From an uncultured Acidimicrobiales bacterium (GTDB lineage Bacteria; Actinomycetota; Acidimicrobiia; Acidimicrobiales; SHLQ01), in NCBI GenBank assembly GCA_938041035.1, contig CALHYX010000035.1, forward strand, positions 1-64,000: a stretch of DNA of 64,000 nucleotides. Reading direction: 5' to 3'. This document shows positions 26,621 through 36,512 of the stretch, piece after piece. The notes beneath the pieces were generated by a model, which was not told where the DNA came from, searched no databases, and saw only the letters and a list, made by a program, of their open reading frames with translations. The translations under genes and the position numbers were made by a program. Position 1 is the stretch's first letter; every line of letters begins with the position of its first letter.

Positions 26621-28285
26621 TTATCCCTCGGTTGTGCTGGGGCTGAAGGCCACCGGCGGTTCGTCATCGTCGGGAATGTCGAGCGGTTCGTCGGGCTCGT
26701 CCGGGTCCTCGTCGGGCTGGCAGTCGGGGCGCAGGTCGGCGGCGATGAGATCGAACGGGTGGCCCGTGCCGCGCAGCACGTCGCACGGTGTGGGCCAGGG
26801 TTCCTCGGCGGCCAGCAGGGCGATGGGGTCGATCGGGTCGCCGAGCACCCGCACTTCCCAGTGCAGGTGCGGGCCGGTGGAAAATCCGGTGCTGCCGACG
26901 AATCCGATGAGTTCGCCGCGGGCAACCTCCTGGCCGACGACCACGTTGAACGCGCTCTGGTGGGCATACAGGGTCGAGACCTGGTTGCCGTGGTCGATCA
27001 CGGTGACCAACCCGTAGCCGGTGCGCGCCTCCGCGATCACGACGACTCCAGCTGCGCCGGCCCGGAGCTCCTGGCCCAGCACTCCGCCGATGTCGAGACC
27101 GTTGTGCTGACGGGCGGTCTTGAAGATGGGGTGGATACGCACGCCGTAGCCGGACCCGACGTCGGGAGGCTGGATGGGCGGCGAGAACACGGGCAGGACG
27201 GCCGAACGGGCTTGCGATGACTGCCAGGAGGCCAGGCGACCACCGATCGAGTCCGAATCGGTGTCGAGGGCGTTGAGGCGAATCTCGAACTCGGCTTTGC
27301 GGTTCTGCACCTCGGCGAGCGCCGTTCGCGACTCCGCCACCCGGATGCCGGCGATGTAGCGGGCCTGGAGCACGTTGCGCTCCGCGGCCCGCAGGTCCCG
27401 CTCGCGGCGGACCACGACATCGCGGGCCGCCTTGGCTTCGGTTTCCTTGGCCGCCATCTCGGCTTCGAGTGCCGTGGCGTGCACTTCGAGCTCGGCGACA
27501 TGGTCGATCAGGTCCTGTTGGGCTTCGAGGGCAACCTCGCTGTACTCCCGGCTGATCAACAGATCGTTGAGGGCGTCTTCGCTCCCCAGCGCGTCGTCGC
27601 CAACATCGCCGGTCCGACTACCGGTGACATAGGCCTCAACCGCCTGGTCCTGGAGGCTTTCGGTTTCGTCGGCCAGCTCGACTCGCACCTCGGCCAGCTC
27701 TTCCTCGGCCTGGTCGTGTGACTCTTTGGCATCACCCGCTCGCTCGCGCGCGACGTTGAGGTCGGCCTGCACCCGGACCAGGGTTGCCTCGAGGAATTCG
27801 AGCTGGCTATTGAGATCCTCCAGTTCCAACTGCGCGGCCTCATACGCCGCGAGGGCGACCGCTTCGTCGCCGACCGCTTCGTCATAGCCGGCGAGGATCG
27901 CGGCCAGCTGCGCCGGGTCGAGGGTGGGGGCCGGACCAACACCGTCGGGCGGCGGCGTCGTGGTGGACGTGTCCGGCGGGAGGTCGGTGTTCGGCGGTTG
28001 ATCCGTCGCCGGTGGCTGGCTCGGCTCGACCGGCGCGTCCGTGACCGGCGGCTGGGCGGCGGGCGGCTCGGTGGCGGGTGGTTCGGGGGCCGGTGGCTCA
28101 GTCGGCGGCGGCGGAGGGGGCGGTGGCGGCGGAGGTGGCGGCGCCGGAGCAGGTGGCGGCGGGGCGGGGGCCGGGGCGGTCGCGGGCGGGTCGTCCTGGG
28201 CCTGCACGGGGGTGGTCGAAACCGTGGCCACGAGGGCCAAAACCACCATGCAGATCGTCATCCGGAAACGCTTCGCCAGGGTCAC
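26621..28285 (-). CDS. Secreted coiled-coil M23 peptidase, likely FtsEX-controlled
   Basis: 554 residues. Signal peptide (ICMVVLALVATVSTTPVQAQ), then about 100 residues almost wholly Pro, Ala and Thr, a coiled coil of about 200 residues (EAVGDEAVALAAYEAAQLELEDL... to ...RKAEFEIRLNALDTD), and a C-terminal LytM/M23 domain. Zinc and catalytic residues appear in IHPIFKTARQHNGLDIGG (His and Asp) and GPHLHWEVRV (HLH). The coiled coil plus LytM plan is that of EnvC/PcsB/RipC-type cell-separation hydrolases activated by FtsEX, and ftsX is the next gene upstream. A palindrome between the two genes may separate their transcripts. The last 60 residues are acidic (DEPDEPDEP...). Confidence 0.88.
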   Translation of the reverse strand: MTLAKRFRMTICMVVLALVATVSTTPVQAQDDPPATAPAPAPPPPAPAPPPPPPPPPPPPPTEPPAPEPPATEPPAAQPPVTDAPVEPSQPPATDQPPNTDLPPDTSTTTPPPDGVGPAPTLDPAQLAAILAGYDEAVGDEAVALAAYEAAQLELEDLNSQLEFLEATLVRVQADLNVARERAGDAKESHDQAEEELAEVRVELADETESLQDQAVEAYVTGSRTGDVGDDALGSEDALNDLLISREYSEVALEAQQDLIDHVAELEVHATALEAEMAAKETEAKAARDVVVRRERDLRAAERNVLQARYIAGIRVAESRTALAEVQNRKAEFEIRLNALDTDSDSIGGRLASWQSSQARSAVLPVFSPPIQPPDVGSGYGVRIHPIFKTARQHNGLDIGGVLGQELRAGAAGVVVIAEARTGYGLVTVIDHGNQVSTLYAHQSAFNVVVGQEVARGELIGFVGSTGFSTGPHLHWEVRVLGDPIDPIALLAAEEPWPTPCDVLRGTGHPFDLIAADLRPDCQPDEDPDEPDEPLDIPDDDEPPVAFSPSTTEG

Positions 28286-28360
28286 CGGTATCTATCGGCC
28301 ACCGCATCCGGGGCATAAGCCGTTTGACCCAGGTCACACCCCGGTCATCTCCGCCGAGTC

Positions 28361-28395
28361 GCGAACCATCTGGTGCCTGGCACCAGATGGTTCGC
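28361..28395. repeat. Perfect palindrome, complete copy 1, between ftsX and the M23 peptidase gene
   Basis: Left arm GCGAACCATCTGGTGCC, central T, right arm GGCACCAGATGGTTCGC: 17 perfectly paired bases each side. It lies 51 bases after the ftsX stop and 76 bases before the hydrolase start (both minus strand), so could act as a terminator or processing stem-loop after ftsEX. The same sequence recurs at 37642 and at the left window edge. No T-run follows. Confidence 0.85.
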
Positions 28396-28445
28396 GGGTG
28401 GTTGTTTTGGGGCTGAGCGGATCGGCGCCGTGAACGGAGGTGGCG

Positions 28446-29342
28446 CTAGACGTCGAGGTGCAGCGATACCGCGAGCACGCTGCCAAAGGTGGCGACGGCG
28501 CAACCCAAGCCGACCAATACGATCGCGATGAATTGAAACTCGCTGTCGGCGACCCGGAACCCGGTCAACAGGTTGATCGCCTCCGAAGAGGAGATCTCCT
28601 CGATGATCGACCGGCGTATCCACCACACCGCGGGTATGGACAGCGCGCCACCCAACAAGCCACAGACCACTCCCTCGAACATGAAGGGCAATCGGATGAA
28701 CCAGTTGGTCGCACCCACCAGCTTCATGACCTCGATCTCGCGGCGGCGGGCGCCGATGGCGATCAACACCGTGTTGAGGATCAACAACAGTGCCGCCACC
28801 ACCAGAATCAACGAAAACAGCAGCGTGCGCGTCGAGATGATGTCGCCGGTGCGCTGCACTTCTTTGATCACCTCGGTCGGAAGGGCCACGCTGCGGACCC
28901 CCGCCCGGGTTCTGAACTGGTCGGCCAGCTCCGCCACCACATCGGCATCGGGGTCGGTCGGCACCACCCGGTACGACGGCGGCAGGATCGACGGGTCGAC
29001 GTTCTCGCGCAGCTCGGGGTTGTCCTCGAACAGTTCGAGGAACTCCTGGTAGGCCGCTTCCTGGTCGACGTAGGTCCAGTCCTTGATCTGGGGGCTCTCG
29101 TCGAGCGTCTCGCGAATCGCGGCGTCCTGTTGCGGTGACGCATCGGCGTTCATCCACACCACGAACTCGATACCGCCCTGCCAGCGGGCCGTCGCGTTGT
29201 CGACGGCGTAGCGCACCATCAGCGACGTGCCGAACAGCACCAGCGAGATCATCACCGTGAGGATCGCTGCGATCGTCAGGGTGGCGTTGCGCCACAGGTT
29301 CGAGAACGTGGCGGTGAACAGGTACCTCAGTTTGCGAATCAC
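28446..29342 (-). CDS. ftsX: Cell division protein FtsX
   Basis: 298 residues, the membrane part of the FtsEX complex. One N-terminal helix ([19 protein letters not shown]), a large extracytoplasmic loop of about 120 residues ([17 protein letters not shown] ... [12 protein letters not shown]), then three further helices with the family signature [26 protein letters not shown]. FtsX carries the FtsE ATPase signal across the membrane to a peptidoglycan hydrolase; the following gene encodes a suitable one. The start overlaps the ftsE stop by 4 bases. Confidence 0.95.
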   Translation of the reverse strand: MIRKLRYLFTATFSNLWRNATLTIAAILTVMISLVLFGTSLMVRYAVDNATARWQGGIEFVVWMNADASPQQDAAIRETLDESPQIKDWTYVDQEAAYQEFLELFEDNPELRENVDPSILPPSYRVVPTDPDADVVAELADQFRTRAGVRSVALPTEVIKEVQRTGDIISTRTLLFSLILVVAALLLILNTVLIAIGARRREIEVMKLVGATNWFIRLPFMFEGVVCGLLGGALSIPAVWWIRRSIIEEISSSEAINLLTGFRVADSEFQFIAIVLVGLGCAVATFGSVLAVSLHLDV

Positions 29343-30016
29343 TCGTACACCCCTCGGGCCTGGTCTCGCACGATCGATCCGCGGTCGAGTTCGATCACCC
29401 GGCGCCGCATCGTGTCGACGATGCCGCGATCGTGGGTGGCCATGACCACGGTGGTGCCGGTCCGGTTGATCCGGTCCAGCAACCGCATGATGCCCACCGA
29501 TGTGGCGGGGTCGAGGTTGCCGGTCGGCTCGTCGGCCAACAAGATCAGCGGCCGGTTGACGAACGCCCGGGCGATCGACACCCGCTGCTGCTCACCACCG
29601 GACAGCTCATCGGGGAACCGGTCGACCTTGTTGCTCAGACCCACCAGTTCGAGAATGGCCGGAACCTGCTTCTGGATGACGTGGTTCGGTCGACCGATCA
29701 CCTGCAGGGCGTACGCCACGTTTTCGGCCACCGTCTTCTTGGGCAGAAGCTTGAAGTCCTGGAAGATGCAGCCAATGTTGCGGCGCAGGTACGGAACCTT
29801 CCAGCTCGAAAGCTGGCCAATGTCCTTACCGGCGACATAAATCTTGCCCGAACTCGGGCGCTCCTCACGGTTGAGGAGCCGGATGAACGTCGACTTGCCC
29901 GAGCCCGAAGGTCCGACGAGAAAGACGAATTCGCCCTTGCCAATGTCCGCCGACGCCCCCGCGAGGGCGGTGACGTTGCCCTTGTAGGACTTGGTGACCT
30001 CTTCAAGTTTGATCAT
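29339..30016 (-). CDS. ftsE: Cell division ATP-binding protein FtsE
   Basis: 225 residues, ABC-type ATPase. Walker [10 protein letters not shown] at residues 35-43, Q-loop in [10 protein letters not shown], signature LSGGEQQ, Walker [13 protein letters not shown] and the switch His in MATHDRG. The FQDFKLL and [16 protein letters not shown] stretches match FtsE rather than LolD. Works with FtsX, to which it is translationally coupled. 133 bases separate it from prfB upstream. Confidence 0.96.
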   Translation of the reverse strand: MIKLEEVTKSYKGNVTALAGASADIGKGEFVFLVGPSGSGKSTFIRLLNREERPSSGKIYVAGKDIGQLSSWKVPYLRRNIGCIFQDFKLLPKKTVAENVAYALQVIGRPNHVIQKQVPAILELVGLSNKVDRFPDELSGGEQQRVSIARAFVNRPLILLADEPTGNLDPATSVGIMRLLDRINRTGTTVVMATHDRGIVDTMRRRVIELDRGSIVRDQARGVYE

Positions 30017-30149
30017 GCGCGGCGAACCTGTTGGGGGAAATGGTCGTGGTCGGGCCCGCCCGTGGCCTCAACGCCGGAGAAAACGCTAGCAGCGGGAGTC
30101 GGCGATCCCTCGGCGGACGCGCGGAAGATGGTTTCGGGCCACCAAAAGC

Positions 30150-31265
30150 TCATTCGGTCGCGTCTCCCGACGCCCGCGACCAGCGGAGGTACGCCTCCAT
30201 GAAATCGTCGAGCTGTCCGTTGAGCACGCTGTCGACATTGCCGACCTCGTGCTCGCTGCGCAGGTCCTTCACCATCTGATACGGCTGCATCACATAGCTG
30301 CGAATCTGGCTGCCGAAACCGACGTTTTTGGCTTCGCCGGCGATCTCGGCCAGTTCCGCTTCCCGATTCTTGCGCTCCAGGTCGATCAGTTTCGACGCCA
30401 GCATCTGCATGGCCCGATCCTTGTTCTGGTGCTGGCTGCGTTCGTTCTGACACGACACGACCAACCCGGTCGGTAGATGGGTGATCCGGACGGCCGAGTC
30501 GGTCACGTTCACGTGCTGACCACCCGCACCGGAGGATCGATAGGTGTCGATGCGCAGATCCTTGTCGTCGATGTCGACCTCGTCGGCCGCCTCCTCGAAG
30601 AACGGCACCACCACCATCGAGGCAAAGGCCGTCTGGCGTTTGCCCTCGTTGTTGAACGGCGAGATCCGCACCAGCCGATGCACGCCATGTTCGGCCTGCA
30701 ACAACCCGTAGGCGTAGCGGCCCTTCACGCTGAACTCGGCCTGGGAGATGCCCGCCTCGGTCCCTTCGGAGATGGATTCCACCTGGAAACCGAACCCGCG
30801 CCCTTCGGCCCAACGCTTGTACATACGCAACAACATGTCGGTCCAGTCCTGGGCGTCGGTACCACCCTCGCCGGACTTCACCTGACACACCGCGTCGCCC
30901 TCGTCCCACTCGCCGGTGAACAGCGCCCGTAGTTCCAGTTCCTCGAGCCGGCCCTCGAGCTCGCCGATCGCCGCGGTGATCTCGGGCTCCTGGTCCTCAT
31001 CCTCGAGCTCGCGGGCGAGTTCGTGCAGCTCGGTGGCGTAGGTGATCTTCTCGCTCAGCGACTCGAACAGCGTGATGTCATCGGTCAGCGACGCCAACTC
31101 GGTCTGCACGCCCTTGGCTTTTTCGGCGTCGTCCCACAGATCGGGGCGCGACATCTCGGCCTCGAGCTGCGGGCGGCGCCGCCGAAGTTCCTCGATCGAG
31201 AGATAATCCTCGGCGTCGGTGAGCCGCTTGGCGAGCGCGCTGAGTTGGTCGCTGAAGTCCTGCAT
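30150..31265 (-). CDS. prfB: Peptide chain release factor 2
   Basis: 371 residues from ATG 31265 ([15 protein letters not shown]), 4 bases after the secA stop; the longer frame overlaps secA and is not conserved-looking. It ends translation at UGA and UAA. The stop-codon recognition tripeptide SPF is at 202-204 ([12 protein letters not shown]), separating it from RF1, and the catalytic GGQ is at 248-250. The frame is continuous, so the autoregulatory +1 frameshift known from E. coli prfB is absent. Confidence 0.95.
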   Translation of the reverse strand: MQDFSDQLSALAKRLTDAEDYLSIEELRRRRPQLEAEMSRPDLWDDAEKAKGVQTELASLTDDITLFESLSEKITYATELHELARELEDEDQEPEITAAIGELEGRLEELELRALFTGEWDEGDAVCQVKSGEGGTDAQDWTDMLLRMYKRWAEGRGFGFQVESISEGTEAGISQAEFSVKGRYAYGLLQAEHGVHRLVRISPFNNEGKRQTAFASMVVVPFFEEAADEVDIDDKDLRIDTYRSSGAGGQHVNVTDSAVRITHLPTGLVVSCQNERSQHQNKDRAMQMLASKLIDLERKNREAELAEIAGEAKNVGFGSQIRSYVMQPYQMVKDLRSEHEVGNVDSVLNGQLDDFMEAYLRWSRASGDATE

Positions 31266-31269
31266 CGAT

Positions 31270-33996
31270 CTAGCGACCGTGGCAGTGCTTGTACTTCTTG
31301 CCGCTGCCACACGGGCAGGTCTGGTTGCGCCCGGTCCGCTCCCACTCGGTCTTTTCGACCGGTTCGGATTTGGCGGCGGGTTCGTCGGCAGCCGGGGCCG
31401 GGGCGGCGCCGGATGGGTCGGCCGATGCCGCCTTGCGGGTCGACTGCACCGGGCCGTCGGGGCCGGACGTTTCGAGGTTCTCGACGGCCGGCTCCTCCGG
31501 CGCGGCGGCAGCTTCCTCGCTCCCGTCCTTCACGTCGATCTGCACGTGCATCACGTACTTCACGAAGTCCTGGGCGATACTGCCCATCATCGTGCCGAAC
31601 ATCTCGAAGCCCTCGCGCTGCCATTCGACGGCCGGGTCCTTCTGGCCCATCGCCCGCAGGTGAATACCGTCGCGCAGGTGATCCATCTCATAGAGATGCT
31701 CCCGCCAGCGCTGATCGATGATCTGAAGCATGACCTGGCGCTCGACGCTGCGCATGACCTCGTCGCCGACCTCTTCCTCGCGCTTTTCGTAGTGCGCGGT
31801 GGCCTCGCCCATGAGGAGGTCGTACATCTCGTCGGTGGTTTCGGCCTCGGCGAGGTCGGCGACCTCGAAATCGGTCGGCCAGAGCGTGGTGACCTCCGTG
31901 TGGAGGGTGTCGAGATCCCAGTCGTCGCGGTGCTCGGTGACGCAGTAGGTGCTGATGACCGCGTCGACCGCTTCGGCCAGGTAGTCCATCGCCTCGGCCC
32001 GCAGATCGGAACCGTCGAGGATCTGATCGCGGCGCAGGTAGATCACCTTGCGCTGCTCGTTCATGACCTCGTCGTATTTGAGAACGTTCTTGCGCACCTC
32101 GGCGTTCTTTTGCTCGACGGTGTTCTGGGCTCGCTCGATGGCCTTGGTGACCATCTTGGCCTCGATGGCTTCGTCGTCGGGCAGGGCTTTGCCCATGACC
32201 CAGTCCATGGCCCCGGTCGCGAACAGGCGCATGAGGTCGTCGTCGAGCGCGAGGTAGAACCGGGACTCGCCCGGGTCGCCCTGGCGGCCGGATCGACCTC
32301 GCAGCTGGTTGTCGATGCGTCGGCTCTCGTGGCGCTCGGTGCCGAGCACGTAGAGGCCGCCCAACTCGAGCACGGTTTCGCGGTCGATCGCCGTCTGTTC
32401 ATCGAACTTGGCGAAGAACTCGTCGTAGACCGCTTTGGCCTCTTCGGAGTCGGCTTCGAGGCCCTGGGCCTCAACCTCGCGCTCGGCCATGATCTCGGGA
32501 TTGCCGCCGAGGAGGATGTCGACGCCACGACCGGCCATGTTGGTGGCGACGGTGACCGCGCCGAGGCGGCCGGCCTGGGCGACGATCTCGGCCTCCCGGA
32601 AGTGCTGTTTGGCGTTGAGCACCTCGTGGGTGATGCCGCGCTTTTCGAGTAGTCGGCTGAGCACCTCGGACTTTTCCACCGAGGCGGTGCCGAGCAGCAC
32701 GGGTTGGCCGGCTTCGTGACGTTCCTCGACCTCATCGATCACCGCGTCGAACTTCACGTCCTCGGTCTTGTAGATCAGGTCGGCCTGATCGGCGCGCACG
32801 AGCGGCCGGTTGGTGGGAATCGGCACGACCTGCAGGCCGTAGGTTCCGGCGAGCTCCGCCGCCTCGGTTTCGGCCGTACCGGTCATGCCGGCGAGCTTGT
32901 CGTACATGCGGAAGTAGTTCTGGAGCGTGATCGTGGCGAGGGTTTGGTTCTCCTCCTTGATCTTCACGCCCTCCTTGGCCTCGACCGCCTGGTGCAGGCC
33001 GTCGGACCAGCGCCGCCCGTCGAGCACGCGACCGGTGAACTCATCGACGATCTTCACCTCGCCGCCCTGGATGATGTAGTCCTTGTCGCGCTGGTACAGC
33101 TCCTTGGCCCGCAGCGCCGCCTGGAGCTGATGCACCAGGTTGGCCTGGACCGCGTCGTAGAGGTTGTCGATACCGAGGGCGTTCTCGACCGATGCGACGC
33201 CCTCTTCGGTCGGGGCGACGATGCGCTTTTCCTCGTCGACGTCGTAGTCGACATCGCGCTTGAGCCCCCGCACGACGCTGGCGAACTTGTAGTACAGCTT
33301 CTGCGCGTCGGCGACCCGGCCGCTGATGATGAGCGGGGTGCGCGCCTCGTCGATGAGGATGGAGTCGATCTCATCGACGATGCAGTAGGTGTGCCCCCGC
33401 TGCACCTGGCGTTCGCGAGACATCGCCATGTTGTCGCGCAGGTAGTCGAAGCCAAATTCGTTGTTGGTGCCGTAGGTGATGTCGCAGCCGTACTGCGCCC
33501 GCTTGTGAGCCGAGTCGCGTTGACCGGGGATGACCAGACCGATATCGAGGCCTAACCAGCCGTGGATCTGGCCCATCCATTCGGCGTCGCGCGAGGCCAG
33601 GTAGTCGTTGACGGTGACCACGTGCACGCCATCGCCGGTGAGCCCGTTCAGGTAGATCGGCAGGGTCGACGTCAGGGTCTTGCCCTCGCCGGTTTTCATT
33701 TCGGCGACCCAGCCGAGGTGCAGCGCCGCGCCCCCCATGAGCTGCACGTCGTAGTGGCGTTGCCCGATGGTGCGCCAGGCCGCTTCTCGCACCACTGCGA
33801 ACGCCTCGACCAGCATCTCGTCGAGACCCTCGCCATTGTCGAGCCGGGTGCGGAACTCGCCCGTCTTGGCCCGCAGTTTGTCGTCGGAGAGCTTTTGCAT
33901 CTCCGGCTCCAACTCACCGATGTCGGGGACGAGCGCCTGGAGTGCCTTGATCTTCTTGCCCTCGCCGGTGCGGAGGACCTTGCCGAAAATTCCCAT
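31270..33996 (-). CDS. secA: Preprotein translocase ATPase SecA
   Basis: 908 residues, full length. Walker A GEGKT near residue 104, DEAD-type Walker B in IVDEIDSILIDEARTPLIISG, the protein cross-linking domain after about 220, helicase motifs ATNMAGRGVDI and GRSGRQGDPG. The C-terminus carries a Pro/Ala-rich linker then the SecB/zinc-binding SEC-C motif CPCGSGKKYKHCHG. SecA drives secretion through SecYEG, needed for products such as the giant surface protein. It is followed by prfB with a 4-base gap, a common arrangement. Confidence 0.97.
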   Translation of the reverse strand: MGIFGKVLRTGEGKKIKALQALVPDIGELEPEMQKLSDDKLRAKTGEFRTRLDNGEGLDEMLVEAFAVVREAAWRTIGQRHYDVQLMGGAALHLGWVAEMKTGEGKTLTSTLPIYLNGLTGDGVHVVTVNDYLASRDAEWMGQIHGWLGLDIGLVIPGQRDSAHKRAQYGCDITYGTNNEFGFDYLRDNMAMSRERQVQRGHTYCIVDEIDSILIDEARTPLIISGRVADAQKLYYKFASVVRGLKRDVDYDVDEEKRIVAPTEEGVASVENALGIDNLYDAVQANLVHQLQAALRAKELYQRDKDYIIQGGEVKIVDEFTGRVLDGRRWSDGLHQAVEAKEGVKIKEENQTLATITLQNYFRMYDKLAGMTGTAETEAAELAGTYGLQVVPIPTNRPLVRADQADLIYKTEDVKFDAVIDEVEERHEAGQPVLLGTASVEKSEVLSRLLEKRGITHEVLNAKQHFREAEIVAQAGRLGAVTVATNMAGRGVDILLGGNPEIMAEREVEAQGLEADSEEAKAVYDEFFAKFDEQTAIDRETVLELGGLYVLGTERHESRRIDNQLRGRSGRQGDPGESRFYLALDDDLMRLFATGAMDWVMGKALPDDEAIEAKMVTKAIERAQNTVEQKNAEVRKNVLKYDEVMNEQRKVIYLRRDQILDGSDLRAEAMDYLAEAVDAVISTYCVTEHRDDWDLDTLHTEVTTLWPTDFEVADLAEAETTDEMYDLLMGEATAHYEKREEEVGDEVMRSVERQVMLQIIDQRWREHLYEMDHLRDGIHLRAMGQKDPAVEWQREGFEMFGTMMGSIAQDFVKYVMHVQIDVKDGSEEAAAAPEEPAVENLETSGPDGPVQSTRKAASADPSGAAPAPAADEPAAKSEPVEKTEWERTGRNQTCPCGSGKKYKHCHGR

Positions 33997-34008
33997 GGTT
34001 TCAAGAGC

Positions 34009-34731
34009 CTAGCGACGCGCCGGGCCAGACGGGCGGCGGATCGGCGCGGTGGCGGCCAGGACGCGACCGTGCACCGGCCCGAACCCGACCTCGGCGAGCG
34101 CGGTGGCACAGCGTTGGAGCGTCGCTCCGGTGGTGACGACGTCGTCGATGAGCAGAACCGCGCCACCCGGTGACCGGCGTCGACGGTTGCCGACGCCGAC
34201 GTTGCCGTCCCCCGCGGTCAGGCGTTCGCTGCGGCTACGACCGGTCTGCGGACCACCCCGGCGCGTCAGCCGAGGCCCGATGGGCCGATCGATGAGCCGG
34301 GCCACGCGGCGGGCGAGCAGCTCGGCCTGGTCGAACCCGCGCTGGCGCCGCCGGCGGGCCGAGGTCGGCGCCCACACCACATGGTCGACCGCGGGCGGGG
34401 CGAGCCGGGCGAGGACCGCGGCCAGCTCACCGAGGAGCGCTCGTTGGTTGCGGTACTTCAGGGCGGTGATGGCCGCCCGGCCCGGTCCGGCGTAGTCGAA
34501 CAGGGCGTGGCAGGTGGCGAGCCCGGCGACGGGCGGCAGCGACGGTGGGGGCCGCAGCAGCGTTCGACACGATCCACACAGCGGCCCGGCGCGCGAGTCA
34601 CAGGCCACGCATGCGGGCCGGCCAAACAGCGCCGAAGTCAACCGCTCGGCGGACAGCTCATTCGCAGGCAGGTCGTCACGGGGCAGTTCGTTGCTAGGCA
34701 GTTCGTCAATAGGCAGTTCGTCAATAGGCAT
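34009..34731 (-). CDS. ComF-family phosphoribosyltransferase-like protein
   Basis: 240 residues from ATG 34731. After an unusual N-terminus of five acidic pentapeptides (PIDEL PIDEL PSNEL PRDDL PANEL) comes the ComF plan: a zinc finger C..C..C..C (CVACDSRAGPLCGSC), the FDYAGPGRAAITALKYRNQRAL segment, RRRQRGFDQAELLARRVAR, and the PRPP loop VLLIDDVVTTGATLQRCATAL. ComF proteins act in DNA uptake and processing in naturally competent bacteria; in others the role is unclear. It lies 12 bases before secA. Confidence 0.85.
   Translation of the reverse strand: MPIDELPIDELPSNELPRDDLPANELSAERLTSALFGRPACVACDSRAGPLCGSCRTLLRPPPSLPPVAGLATCHALFDYAGPGRAAITALKYRNQRALLGELAAVLARLAPPAVDHVVWAPTSARRRRQRGFDQAELLARRVARLIDRPIGPRLTRRGGPQTGRSRSERLTAGDGNVGVGNRRRRSPGGAVLLIDDVVTTGATLQRCATALAEVGFGPVHGRVLAATAPIRRPSGPARR
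34652..34726 (-). repeat. Five tandem 15-bp units at the start of the ComF-like gene
   Basis: Units at 34652-34666, 34667-34681, 34682-34696, 34697-34711 and 34712-34726. The last two are identical (GGCAGTTCGTCAATA) and the next differs at a few bases, showing a gradient of divergence away from the start codon. They encode the pentapeptides P-x-x-E/D-L. Confidence 0.85.
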
Positions 34732-34862
34732 AGCCCGGCACGGTAGGCACCGGCACCGACAGTTCTGCTCGCCGCGGCCTTTCCGGGGCCTTCCCCAGGC
34801 GAGGCATCCGGACCGAGGGAGATGGCCGGGGCGGGTCGACGAGGGTGCGGCGCCGATAGCTT

Positions 34863-35261
34863 GTGCGGGTGGCCGCTGATCGCTCACACCCTCAGCAACC
34901 GGCGTTCGGCGAGATGCTCAAGCGGGCCCGGCGCCTCCGGTGTCCGGTGTGCGGCGAAGGCGAGCCGTTCCCCGATGGGTTGAAGATCGCCGAACGGTGC
35001 GACGTGTGCGCCTTCGGTTTCGAACGCGAGCCCGGCTATTTTCTCGGTGCCATGGTGATCAACTACGGCGTTATCGGCGTCATCGCCCTCGCCCTGCTGG
35101 GCGTGATGGCCGTGGGGTTGCGCTGGTCGTTGTGGGTGATCGTGCCGGCGCTCATGGTGTTTGGCCTGGTCGGTGTGCCCGCGTTCTACCGGTACAGCCG
35201 CGGGATCTGGCTGGCGATGGACCTCGCCGCCGATCCGGCCGAGGCTAAGGACTTCCGATAG
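34863..35261 (+). CDS. DUF983 family small membrane protein
   Basis: 132 residues with GTG start at 34863 (or GTG 34869). A zinc-ribbon-like N-terminal part, RLRCPVCGEGEPFPDGLKIAERCDVCAFGFEREPGYFLGAM, with two CxxC pairs, is followed by two membrane helices (VIGVIALALLGVMAVGL and WVIVPALMVFGLVGVPAFY). This is the standard DUF983 plan; function unknown. Divergent from the comF gene and convergent with the P450 gene. Confidence 0.85.
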   Translation: MRVAADRSHPQQPAFGEMLKRARRLRCPVCGEGEPFPDGLKIAERCDVCAFGFEREPGYFLGAMVINYGVIGVIALALLGVMAVGLRWSLWVIVPALMVFGLVGVPAFYRYSRGIWLAMDLAADPAEAKDFR

Positions 35262-35294
35262 CGCCGTCCCGGTGAGCCAGACCGGCCGTCCACC

Positions 35295-36512
35295 TCAGTT
35301 CCAACGAACGGTGATGGCGGCGGGTTTGCGAAAGATGAGTCCGGCGGGCGCGGTCGTGGCCTCGACGTCGAGCACCGCGTCCGGCAGTTCGTCGAGCACC
35401 GCGTCGACCGCGGCGACCGTCTCGAGGCGGGCGAGGTGGAGCCCGAGACAGGCGTGGGGGCCCTGTACAAAGGTCACGTGCTGGCGCAGATTCGGCCGGG
35501 TGATGTCGTAGCGCCCGGGGTCGGGGAACACGTCGGGATCACGGTTGGCCGCCAGGAGAGAAAGGGTGACCAGTTCGCGTTCGGGGATGGTTACCGGGTC
35601 GCGACCGAGCGCCGTGAGCTCGATGTCGGCGGTGGCGTAGCGGTCGATGACCGCGGCGGCCGGCTCCAGCCGAAGCGACTCCTCGATGGCCGGGGCCACC
35701 AACGTGCGATCGGTGCGCACGGCCGCCATCGTCTCGGGGTGGCCGAACAGATGCCACAACGCGTTGGCGGTCATGGCTTCCGACGTCTCGATGGCGCCGA
35801 ACATCACGACGGCCGTGGCGGGCGCTACTTCCTCGGGGCGAAGGCGACCGCTCGCCTGCACCGTCGTCAGCAACGATTCGTGGCCGCCTTCGGCCAGCGT
35901 GGCCCGAACCCGGGCTTGAATGGCCGCGATCGCCGCCGTCGCCTCCGGGGCTACCGCCGCACCGGTCGATACACCGACGATGGCGTCGGCGATGTGGTAG
36001 TACCAACCGAGCACCTCGTCGGGCGACGTGTCGACGAGGTCGAGAAATTCCGTTATCGCCTCGACGGCCAGGGGTCCGGCGAGCTGCGAGCGCAGTTCGA
36101 TCGATCCGGCGGCTGCGTCGGCCCCTGCGTTCGTGGTTTTCGCCTGGCGCACGAGCGAGCGGGCCAGTTCGCCGAGGCGCTCTTCGGCCCGATCTCGTAC
36201 GAGCTTGGGGCGGAAGTGCTCCGCGAAGGCGCTGCGGTGCCGCTCGTGCTCCGGTCCATCGAGCGACAACATGCTCTGGCCCATCACCGCCGCGGTGGAG
36301 AAGCGGGGGTCGTCGACGGTGAGTCGATCCGCGTCGCGCATGGCTTCGATGACCTGTTCTCGACCGGTGACGAGCCAGGCCCCCAGCGCCGGAACCCAGG
36401 TCACCGGCTCCTCCGCCTGAAGCCGGGCGAGAATCGCGTACGGACTCCCCTCAAGTTCGGCCAGGGTGATGGCGGCGCCCAGGGGAAAACGCTCCGCCCG
36501 GTCCGCGGTCAC
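35295..36512 (-). CDS. Cytochrome P450
   Basis: 405 residues, normal for a soluble bacterial P450. Haem-binding motif FVQGPHACLGLHLAR with axial Cys355; K-helix EESLRLEP near residue 285; I-helix FGAIETSEAM, where Gly-x-x-Glu-Thr replaces the usual AGxET/D pattern only slightly. Needs a ferredoxin and reductase, which are not in the window. Its start overlaps the TetR gene stop by 4 bases, so the regulator and enzyme form an operon. Substrate unknown. Confidence 0.92.
   Translation of the reverse strand: MTADRAERFPLGAAITLAELEGSPYAILARLQAEEPVTWVPALGAWLVTGREQVIEAMRDADRLTVDDPRFSTAAVMGQSMLSLDGPEHERHRSAFAEHFRPKLVRDRAEERLGELARSLVRQAKTTNAGADAAAGSIELRSQLAGPLAVEAITEFLDLVDTSPDEVLGWYYHIADAIVGVSTGAAVAPEATAAIAAIQARVRATLAEGGHESLLTTVQASGRLRPEEVAPATAVVMFGAIETSEAMTANALWHLFGHPETMAAVRTDRTLVAPAIEESLRLEPAAAVIDRYATADIELTALGRDPVTIPERELVTLSLLAANRDPDVFPDPGRYDITRPNLRQHVTFVQGPHACLGLHLARLETVAAVDAVLDELPDAVLDVEATTAPAGLIFRKPAAITVRWN

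Noticed and set aside
30150..31265. Programmed frameshift in prfB
   Set aside because: The frame is open from the ATG with no in-frame UGA near codon 25.
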